A stretch of DNA of 64,000 bases from JBFHRE01 sp041746105. GTDB lineage: Bacteria; Actinomycetota; Acidimicrobiia; Spongiisociales; ZC4RG35. Below, piece after piece: positions 57,991 to 64,000 of the stretch. The notes under the pieces were generated by a model. It did not search any database, had not been told where the DNA came from, and saw only the letters and a list, made by a program, of their open reading frames with translations. The stretch spans positions 1-64,000 of the forward strand of contig JBGTHP010000005.1 of assembly GCA_041746105.1 (NCBI GenBank), written 5' to 3'. How positions within the stretch are numbered: the first letter of the stretch is position 1; every line of letters starts with the position of its first letter. Position numbers and translations under genes: made by a program.

Positions 57991-58512
57991 ATGACGATGT
58001 ATCGCAGGCGACTTGACCAAGTGCTAGAACCGGATTTTGTGGACGACCTCGACCGGTTGGATCTCGACGAGGTTCGAGAACGGCGCCAGCTGGCCCACGA
58101 GGTCGAGAACGAACTTTCTTACTACCGGCGTCTCCTCCACGGCAGGCTCGATCTGCTCGCATTCGAGCAACGTCGCAGGAACGGAACCGAATCGCGCAGC
58201 CTGATAGAGGCACTTCCGTCGATCTTGGCCGACGAGCCGCCTGCCAGGGACGGCCAGCCTCGATACGTCGATACCGACCTGCCCTCGCTGCCAGAGGTTG
58301 GTCGTCGCGAGATCGACGCACTGATGGAGGATGATGTTCTCCTCAAGCTCGACCAGATCGACGACACCGGTTTGGCAGAATCCATGGCAGCGATCGAAAC
58401 CTTTGTGGCCGATCTCTCAGAACAACGCAAACAGGTACAAAAGGTCGAAGACGCTCTCTCCGCCGAGGTGACCGCCCGCTATCGGGCTCAGACGGGGGAC
58501 GTGCGCTCCTGA
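57991..58512 (+). CDS. RsiG-like c-di-GMP-binding anti-sigma protein
   Basis: A 173-residue helical protein resembling RsiG, which in Streptomyces holds sigma WhiG inactive when bound to c-di-GMP. Two helices carry the E(x3)S(x2)R(x3)Q(x3)D ligand signature in near-complete form: Glu39, Ser43, Arg46, His50, Asp54, and Val139, Ser143, Arg146, Gln150, Asp154. The spacing is exact; only Q50H and E139V differ. No whiG gene is seen nearby. ATG 57997 is an alternative start: TAGGCT lies 6 bases before it. Confidence 0.72.
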   Translation: MTMYRRRLDQVLEPDFVDDLDRLDLDEVRERRQLAHEVENELSYYRRLLHGRLDLLAFEQRRRNGTESRSLIEALPSILADEPPARDGQPRYVDTDLPSLPEVGRREIDALMEDDVLLKLDQIDDTGLAESMAAIETFVADLSEQRKQVQKVEDALSAEVTARYRAQTGDVRS

Positions 58513-58514
58513 GA

Positions 58515-59450
58515 TTGTCCCGGGTCGTCGTCGAACGATCTGGTCTGGTGGAATCTTTCCACGAAGTCGCTGCCGTAGCGGTTGACCCTTCCGGTCGGAT
58601 CGTTGCCACGACCGGCCAGTCGGATGAACTCTTTTTCATTCGCTCCGCCGCCAAACCTTTCCAGGCGATGGTATGCGAGACGCTCGGCGGCGAGATGCCC
58701 GACGAGTGGCTAGCAGTGGCCGGCGCCAGCCATGACGCCGACCCGGTCCATTTGGCGGTGGTGAACGCAATCTTGGGATCGGCCGGTCTCGATGAGAGCC
58801 ACCTCCGCACGCCACCCGCCAGGGCAGGTGGGGCGGCGGCGAGGTCGCGCGATCGAACCATCAGCCCGCTGCGACACAACTGTTCCGGCAAGCACGCGGC
58901 GATGCTGCGTGCATGCAGGCGTCAGGGCTGGGAGGTCGAAGGTTACCTCGATCCCAACCACCCATTGCAGTCGGCGATCACACAAGAAATGACCAGGCTG
59001 TTCTCACCACTTGCGATTCCGGTCGGAGTTGATGGTTGTGGGGCTCCGGTTTTTCGCTGCACGGTGGCCTCCTTGGCTACCGGCTACGCAGCACTTCTCA
59101 CGCCAGGGTATCGAAGGGTCCTCAATGCCATGATGAGATATCCCGCTTTGGTTTCGGGCTGGGACAACTACGACGCGGTCCTCGCGAGAACCTTGGGGGC
59201 AGCGGCCAAACGTGGGGCCGAGGCCTGTTTGGGCGCAGTCTTGCCGGGTCGCGGTGCCTTGGCGATCAAGATATGGGACGGCGACGAGCGGCGGGCGCTG
59301 CCGGTTGCGTTGTTGGCGGTCCTGCGCTCGATGGGTTGGATCCCAAATTGGGCCGGAGCCCAACTGGAAGAAAAGTGGTCGCGACCGGTGTTGGGTAGGG
59401 GTAGGCCCGTGGGTACGGTGCGGGCCGAGTTCGAGATGGAGTTCGCGTGA
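58515..59450 (+). CDS. Asparaginase family protein (Rhizobium-type L-asparaginase II)
   Basis: This 311-residue protein of PF06089, the R. etli-type asparaginase, releases ammonia from asparagine. It contains RSAAKPFQAMVCETLG with the Ser-Ala-Ala-Lys motif, AGASHDADPVHLAVVNAIL, HNCSGKHAAMLRACRRQGW and GVDGCGAPVFRCTVASLATG, all characteristic, including the conserved Cys. It starts with TTG 58515, 2 bases after the RsiG-like stop, and its own stop overlaps the next start (GTGA). Confidence 0.9.
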   Translation: MSRVVVERSGLVESFHEVAAVAVDPSGRIVATTGQSDELFFIRSAAKPFQAMVCETLGGEMPDEWLAVAGASHDADPVHLAVVNAILGSAGLDESHLRTPPARAGGAAARSRDRTISPLRHNCSGKHAAMLRACRRQGWEVEGYLDPNHPLQSAITQEMTRLFSPLAIPVGVDGCGAPVFRCTVASLATGYAALLTPGYRRVLNAMMRYPALVSGWDNYDAVLARTLGAAAKRGAEACLGAVLPGRGALAIKIWDGDERRALPVALLAVLRSMGWIPNWAGAQLEEKWSRPVLGRGRPVGTVRAEFEMEFA

Positions 59451-60346
59451 CCTGGGAGTCGAATGCGTGGTTGCTCGATCCGGTGGAAGAGCACACCGGC
59501 CCTTTCGCGCGCCGGGAGTTCTTGCTGGCGGTGGGCGTTTTCGACGAAGGTGAGGTACGGCCGTTTGTCTCCGATACTGCAGCCCTGAGTCTCAGGGTCG
59601 ACGGCCACGAGGTGACGATGACCGGATCGTCGGATCTGTGTGACTATCGCTCTCCGCTCGGAGGCGGGGCAGCCGAGCTTGTTGCCGACGCCGTCCAGCA
59701 GCTAGGCACAGGCCTACGATTTCTCTTTGACTCGCTTCCGCTGACCGCCGCCGAGGTGGTCGCCAAGGGTCTCACGTCCGCCGGTCTCGAGGTGGAGACG
59801 GAGCCCCACGTCGACGTTGCCGTAGTCGAACTCCCCGGCGATTTTGAGCAGTACCTAGAACAGATCGGCAAAAAACAACGTCACGAACTACGTCGCAAAG
59901 GTCGCAGATACGTCGACCAGGTGGGCGACATCCTTTTCGAGCGATGTACCGACGACGCGGCTGCGATGGCCGAGTTTGTGAGGCTGCACCGGGCGGCAGC
60001 CGGTGAAAAGGGTGATTTCATGACGCCCGAGCTCGAAGGCTTTTTTGAAACCCTGTACCGACAGGCCGGGTGGGGGATCGACGCCTTGTGGGTTCCGGGG
60101 ACGACCCGTACGGCGAGCGCCGCCCTTTTCAGCTACGTGGATGAGACCGGGTACTACCTGTACAACTCCTCTTACGACCCGGAGCTGGCCGACGCGTCGC
60201 CCGGCAATGTTGCTTTGACCGAAGCTATCCGGGGCGCGGTGGATTCGGGTCTTGGCCGCTTTGACTTCTTGAAAGGGGACGAGCACTACAAGTTCAGACT
60301 CGGAGCGGTGCGACGTCCTCTCTTCCAGGTCAGGGCCGAATCATGA
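59447..60346 (+). CDS. GNAT-type acetyltransferase (BioF2-like/FemAB fold)
   Basis: This 299-residue protein of the BioF2-like acetyltransferase family has the linker QYLEQIGKKQRHELRRKGRR (the basic K-K-x-R-x-x-x-R-R-K helix), VRLHRAAAGEKGDFM, AALFSYVDETGYYLYNSSYD, and GLGRFDFLKGDEHYKFRLG near the C-terminus. Members acylate small molecules or peptidoglycan precursors; the substrate is unknown. It is coupled to the asparaginase gene and to mshA by stop-start overlaps, so it may act on cell-surface or thiol glycosides, though this is unproven. Confidence 0.8.
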   Translation: MTWESNAWLLDPVEEHTGPFARREFLLAVGVFDEGEVRPFVSDTAALSLRVDGHEVTMTGSSDLCDYRSPLGGGAAELVADAVQQLGTGLRFLFDSLPLTAAEVVAKGLTSAGLEVETEPHVDVAVVELPGDFEQYLEQIGKKQRHELRRKGRRYVDQVGDILFERCTDDAAAMAEFVRLHRAAAGEKGDFMTPELEGFFETLYRQAGWGIDALWVPGTTRTASAALFSYVDETGYYLYNSSYDPELADASPGNVALTEAIRGAVDSGLGRFDFLKGDEHYKFRLGAVRRPLFQVRAES

Positions 60347-61572
60347 TCCGGCGCGTTGCCTTCCTCAGCATGCACACGTCCCCACTGCTTCAACCGGGAC
60401 GGGGCGACGCCGGCGGGATGAATGTGTACGTGGACGAGCTTTCCAGGACGATCGCGCAGCGCGGGATCGAAGTCGACGTCTTCACCCGTCGGGATGGAGA
60501 GGATGAGGAATCCGTCGTCGAGGTCGCCAGGGGTTATCGCGTTCATCACGTGAACGCGGGACCCCCAGAACCAATCGCAGTTGGCCGGTTGCCGATTTTT
60601 GTGAGGGAGTTCGCCGACGGAGTGCTGCGCCTGTGTGGTGGTCCCGATGGCCCGCCCGACGTGGTTCACAGTCACTACTGGCTGTCCGGCTGGGCTGGAT
60701 TGATCGTCAAACGGGCGCTCGGCGTCCCGATGGCGAACTCATTCCACACCTTGGGTCGCGTGAAGGATCTCACCCGGCGTGTCGGCGACCCGCCAGAGAG
60801 CCTGATGCGCCTTGCCGCCGAGCACGAGGTGATCGATGAGTCCGACTGTGTGATTGCGTCAACTCCCCGCGAAGCCGAAGATCTGCTCGCTCATTATGGA
60901 GCCGATCCGGCGCGGCTCTGTACCTCGCCTCCTGGAGTTGATCACGAGGTGTTCTCGCCAGGATCCAAATCGGCGGCGCGTCGAAGTCTGGGCCTCGAAG
61001 ATGGCCCGCTGGTTCTGTTCGTCGGGCGGCTGCAATCGCTGAAAGCCGTCGACGTGGCCATCGAAGCGTTCGGAATGATCCGTGAGCAGGGGATGCCAGA
61101 AGCCCGCCTGCTGGTGGTGGGCGGTCCCAGCGGACCGCATGGCGATCGTGAGGCGGAGGCTGCCAGGAGGGCGGCTGCGCGCTTGGGGGACTCCGTCACG
61201 TTTTTGCCTCCTGTGCCTCACCGAGAACTGGCACAGTTCTACCGCGCTGCCGACCTACTCCATGTCCCATCACGGAGCGAGTCCTTCGGACTGGTCGCGG
61301 CCGAGGCCCAATCCTGCGGGCTGCCGGTGGTCGCGGCTGACGTCGGTGGGTTGAGTTTTGTGGTTGAAGACGGAGGATCCGGTTTTCTGGTCGACGGGTG
61401 GGATCCGGCCGATCACGCCCAAGCCATGGTCCGCATCCTTGCCGAACCGGAAGTGGCGTCGAGGTTGTCGAAAGGGGCCCTCGAGTGGTCAGAGCGGTTC
61501 AGTTGGGAGGCGACTGCCAACCGGCTCCTCGAACTGTACGAGGGCGCGCAGGCTCGTGTTCACGCCGGCTGA
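60343..61572 (+). CDS. mshA: GT4 glycosyltransferase, MshA-like (D-inositol-3-phosphate GlcNAc transferase)
   Basis: This 409-residue GT-B enzyme opens SMHTSPLLQPGRGDAGGMNV, the signature of MshA, the first step of mycothiol synthesis (UDP-GlcNAc plus inositol-3-phosphate). It also has DVVHSHYWLSGWAGLIVKRA, SPPGVDHEVFSPG, LFVGRLQSLKAVDVAIEAFG and SRSESFGLVAAEAQSCGLPV (the E-x7-E region). The ATG overlaps the preceding stop (ATGA). The YbjN-like gene follows in overlap, as is common in actinobacteria. Confidence 0.9.
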   Translation: MIRRVAFLSMHTSPLLQPGRGDAGGMNVYVDELSRTIAQRGIEVDVFTRRDGEDEESVVEVARGYRVHHVNAGPPEPIAVGRLPIFVREFADGVLRLCGGPDGPPDVVHSHYWLSGWAGLIVKRALGVPMANSFHTLGRVKDLTRRVGDPPESLMRLAAEHEVIDESDCVIASTPREAEDLLAHYGADPARLCTSPPGVDHEVFSPGSKSAARRSLGLEDGPLVLFVGRLQSLKAVDVAIEAFGMIREQGMPEARLLVVGGPSGPHGDREAEAARRAAARLGDSVTFLPPVPHRELAQFYRAADLLHVPSRSESFGLVAAEAQSCGLPVVAADVGGLSFVVEDGGSGFLVDGWDPADHAQAMVRILAEPEVASRLSKGALEWSERFSWEATANRLLELYEGAQARVHAG

Positions 61573-61975
61573 GGTTGTCGAGGCGACTCTTCGGGACTGG
61601 TGCACCGACCCGGATTCCGACGTCGAATACATCGAATGGGTAGAGGACCGCTGGGCAGCGCGTATGCGACAACGGGTAAGGAGCGCAACGACTGTCTGGT
61701 GGACTGTCGGCGAGCGCAGCGTTCGTGCCGAGGCCTACCTGTTCCCTGGTCCGGTCAACGATGTCGAGGCCAGTCTCCGGTTGTGCCTGGTCAGGAATGC
61801 GTCGACGTGGCGTGTGCGAGTGGCCGTCGACTCCCATGGTGACATCGTAATTCGCGGCCGCCTCGACAATCGCTCGCTGGACCGCGAACAGATGGACCTG
61901 CTACTCGCCGAGATCTACGAGCTCGTCGAGATCACGTTTCCGGTTTTGGTCAGAATCGAGGCATCAAGAGCGTGA
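61556..61975 (+). CDS. YbjN-domain protein next to mshA
   Basis: This 139-residue protein has the small YbjN alpha/beta fold (FTPAEVVEATLRDWCTDPDS, VRAEAYLFPGPVN, DIVIRGRLDNRSLDREQMDL). It resembles type III secretion chaperone-like proteins that often follow mshA in actinobacteria; the role is unknown. GTG 61556 overlaps the end of mshA by 17 bases, and a longer frame upstream lies wholly inside mshA. Confidence 0.78.
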   Translation: MFTPAEVVEATLRDWCTDPDSDVEYIEWVEDRWAARMRQRVRSATTVWWTVGERSVRAEAYLFPGPVNDVEASLRLCLVRNASTWRVRVAVDSHGDIVIRGRLDNRSLDREQMDLLLAEIYELVEITFPVLVRIEASRA

Positions 61976-62123
61976 GATGGGTCTCGCGACCCGTTGACCC
62001 GAACCCGGCCCTGGTGTAGGTTCCGCCGAGAGACGCCCGATGTGCCGGCTCTCGGTCTGTCCGTTCGGGGAAGTGCGGGCAACAACCGAGGAGATGGTTC
62101 GTCGGGCGTTCTCGCGCGCCGAT

Positions 62124-62780
62124 TCAGTCGAGGCAGATTCCGGTGACGGCGACAGTGCCACATATTGCGGGTGGCACCGTCGGCGGCGGGGTTGGCGCCG
62201 CCGACGTTGTAGTCGTCGTCGGGGTCGCGGAGGCCGGGGGTTGAGGCGTTGGAACCGGCGTTGTCGGCGCCGGCGCAGGTGCCGGTGCGGGTGCCTGAGT
62301 GGTGGTAGGTGCGGACACGGTGGTCGTGGTGGTGGCGGGAGAACCCGCCTTCTTCATGAAGATCACGGTTACGAACATCGAACCGCTCGGCGCTGTGTCC
62401 ACTCCGATCCCGACGTAGTTGAAATCTCCGAGAATGTTCGCTTTGTGGCCGGCCGAATTCATGAAGGCCTGCTGGATGGTGGCCACACTCGGTCCCATCC
62501 CGACGTTCTCCCCGACCCGAGTCCATCCGGTTGTGATCGATGACAGCTGGGCGCTGGTCGAGTGAAAGATCGTGCCGGAGGCAATCATCGAGGCGGTGTG
62601 GGTGCGGGCGTAGCCGGTGAGCGCGCCGTCAACGGTGAGCGGGCCGAGACCGGCGGCGGAGCGGGAGGCGTTGGTCATCGCCAGGAATTCGGCCTCGGCG
62701 CTCGGTGAAGCCAATGCCATAGGCATGACGGTCAGTCCGAGGACTAGTGCCAACGACAGGCTGAGCAGTCTCCGACGCAT
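62124..62780 (-). CDS. Secreted CAP-domain (SCP/PR-1-like) protein
   Basis: This 218-residue protein has a signal peptide (residues 1-25), a CAP domain (about 27-145: AEAEFLAMTNASRSAAGLGPL, TRVGENVGMGPSVATIQQAF, NSAGHKANILGDFNYVGIGV) and a Thr/Pro/Ala-rich tail ending ICGTVAVTGICLD with two cysteines. The domain is a compact bacterial form of the YkwD type. Two of the usual CAP histidine/glutamate positions can be seen (the Glu in VGENVG and the His in AGHKAN). Function unknown. Confidence 0.88.
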   Translation of the reverse strand: MRRRLLSLSLALVLGLTVMPMALASPSAEAEFLAMTNASRSAAGLGPLTVDGALTGYARTHTASMIASGTIFHSTSAQLSSITTGWTRVGENVGMGPSVATIQQAFMNSAGHKANILGDFNYVGIGVDTAPSGSMFVTVIFMKKAGSPATTTTTVSAPTTTQAPAPAPAPAPTTPVPTPQPPASATPTTTTTSAAPTPPPTVPPAICGTVAVTGICLD

Positions 62781-62875
62781 GCCGGTTTATCGGCCTCCGG
62801 CGGCATCCCCTTTAGCCAAATATCGCACAGAGTGGTCGGTTCGCCACGGGGTGTAGTGTCTAGTCAGCCGCCGCT

Positions 62876-63907
62876 TCATGCCGGGAACACGACGGCCCGT
62901 TCCACAGATACCCGCACCCGCTGGTTGTGCGCGAGGAGTGGGGTCGGCCCAAACCGGGCACGGAGCCTGCCTCCTCCCGGCATTATGAGGGTGACCAATT
63001 GATCGTGCCCGAAAAACTCCCTGTCAGCCACCCATAGGTCACCTTCGGGGTCTGGGGTCACAGCCACACTCTCGGGGCGCAACATCACCTGGACCGGACC
63101 GGCGAGTTTTGTTTCGAAAGTTCCGACCGGTGTCGAAACGGAACCGTTGGCGGCAATCGCCGGAATGAAAGCAGCGTCGCCCAGGAAGCCGGCAACCCAA
63201 GGGTCGATCGGGTGGATGTAGAGCTGGTCCGGAGGCGCCGCCTGTACCACCCGGCCTTCGCGCATCACCGCCACGATGTCACTCATCGCCAAGGCCTCCT
63301 CCTGGTCGTGGGTGACGAAGACGGCCGTGGTTCTCGCCTCCAGGAGGATTGATTTGAGCTCACGCCTGACCCTTTCGCGCAGAGCGGCGTCGAGGTTGGA
63401 AAACGGCTCGTCGAGGAGTATCACCTGGGGTTGCGGAGCGAGAGCACGGGCGAGGGCGACCCTCTGCTGCTGGCCTCCGGAGAGTTCGTGTGGCATCCGG
63501 TTGGCCTGATCACCAAGGCCGACCATCTCGAGTACCTCCGCCACCCGGCGGCTCCGCCCATCCTCTGTGCTCAAACCGTAGGCAACGTTGCGACGCACCG
63601 TCATGTGGGGGAACAGGGCGTAATCCTGGAAGACCATGCCGACCCGGCGTCGCTCTGGTGGGACCCACAAACCGGGCCCGACCACGGCACTGCCGCGGAT
63701 CTCCACTGTCCCGGTGTCAGGTTGCTCGAACCCTGCGATCACACGGAGGGCAGTCGTCTTTCCGCAACCGGACGGTCCGAGGATCGTGAGGAGTGAACCC
63801 TCCCACACGTCGATGTCGAACTCATTCAAAGCTACCGCGTCGGGAAACCGTTTCGTCAGCCCTCGGGCGCGAATCGCCAACGGAGTGGGTTCAGTCGTGG
63901 AGGTCAC
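62876..63907 (-). CDS. ABC transporter ATPase, iron/polyamine/aminophosphonate importer type
   Basis: This 343-residue ATPase has Walker A GPSGCGKTT, Q-loop VFQDYALFPHMTVRRNVAYG, signature LSGGQQQRVALARAL, Walker B VILLDEPFSNLD, H-loop VFVTHDQEEALAMSD, and a C-terminal TOBE-like domain (about 240-343) with MLRPESVAV. This is the FbpC/PotA-like layout that energises ferric iron, spermidine or aminophosphonate import. The partner permease gene overlaps upstream. The substrate is undetermined. Confidence 0.9.
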   Translation of the reverse strand: MTSTTEPTPLAIRARGLTKRFPDAVALNEFDIDVWEGSLLTILGPSGCGKTTALRVIAGFEQPDTGTVEIRGSAVVGPGLWVPPERRRVGMVFQDYALFPHMTVRRNVAYGLSTEDGRSRRVAEVLEMVGLGDQANRMPHELSGGQQQRVALARALAPQPQVILLDEPFSNLDAALRERVRRELKSILLEARTTAVFVTHDQEEALAMSDIVAVMREGRVVQAAPPDQLYIHPIDPWVAGFLGDAAFIPAIAANGSVSTPVGTFETKLAGPVQVMLRPESVAVTPDPEGDLWVADREFFGHDQLVTLIMPGGGRLRARFGPTPLLAHNQRVRVSVERAVVFPA

Positions 63908-64000
63908 GGGAGATCAAAAGGTAGAGGGGCAGCGCCGAAACCGTCAAAAGCAACAACGCAGCCGCGCTTGCGCGAGTGTAAAAGCCCTCGGCTGTGGTGC
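63891..64000 (-). CDS. ABC transporter permease, C-terminal fragment (cut by window edge)
   Basis: The last 35 codons of a permease whose rest lies beyond base 64000. The visible sequence ends in YTRASAAALLLLTVSALPLY and then LLISRDLHD, with one hydrophobic span, like the C-terminus of FbpB-type double-domain permeases. Its stop (63891-63893) lies inside the ATPase gene, overlapping it by 17 bases, so the two are one operon. Confidence 0.7.
   Translation of the reverse strand, partial: TTAEGFYTRASAAALLLLTVSALPLYLLISRDLHD

Noticed and set aside
1..64000. tRNA or rRNA genes
   Set aside because: I searched by eye for T-loop GGTTCRANYC patterns with acceptor stems; the few GGTTC strings fall inside coding sequence with no cloverleaf. 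A tRNAscan run would settle this.

Overview
The window is GC-rich, densely packed bacterial DNA, and several marks point to an actinobacterium (Actinomycetota). These are a mycothiol-type glycosyltransferase (MshA), an F420-type luciferase-like oxidoreductase, an actinobacterial LexA box in front of a DUF222/HNH endonuclease gene, an RsiG-like protein, CtaG-type oxidase assembly, many GTG starts, and TAnnnT -10 boxes placed 6-8 bases before start codons (leaderless transcripts). A DddP-like DMSP lyase suggests a marine or brackish lineage; an Acidimicrobiia-like organism is a guess. I found no rRNA, tRNA, CRISPR array, prophage or insertion sequence.

Layout. 0-5 kb: C-terminus of selD, an mrr restriction gene whose 5' end is frameshifted, an SOS-controlled HNH endonuclease, a Tat-exported cyclase, and a ferredoxin/hydrolase pair. 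5-12 kb: penicillin-acylase family protein, the DddP homologue, and a four-gene membrane operon beginning with a lipoprotein. 12-20 kb: a caa3-type cytochrome c oxidase operon (ctaC-D-E-F-G plus a small lipoprotein), a thioredoxin-like lipoprotein, ctaB and lgt. 20.2-21.4 kb: a DAHP synthase/chorismate mutase fusion preceded by a complete Phe/Tyr leader-peptide attenuator. 21.4-30 kb: histidine utilisation (hutI, hutF, hutU, hutH), in which a peptide-deformylase homologue is translationally coupled between hutU and hutF and no hutG is seen.

30-34.8 kb: redox and DNA-repair genes (LLM oxidoreductase, GCS2 ligase, tag, AlkA-type glycosylase) and a selenoprotein peroxiredoxin read through an in-frame UGA, which fits the selD at the left edge. 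Two gene remnants, PPOX and lutAB, lie here. 34.8-45.3 kb: one galactoside operon on the minus strand (GH42 beta-galactosidase, DeoR regulator, ABC transporter with unusually long permeases, GH36 alpha-galactosidase, galT, galK). 45.4-47.7 kb: dus and an aminotransferase, followed by three hairpins.

47.9-52.8 kb holds the most unusual block: a cytoplasmic-looking subtilase divergent from a TPR-CHAT protease, an ECF sigma factor and a small beta-sandwich-like protein. It looks like a protease-controlled transcription switch. 52.8-64 kb: oxidoreductases, a MoaD domain fused to a membrane domain, crcB, an M23 peptidase, an RsiG-like c-di-GMP effector, asparaginase, mshA and its YbjN-like partner, a CAP-domain protein and an ABC importer cut by the right edge.
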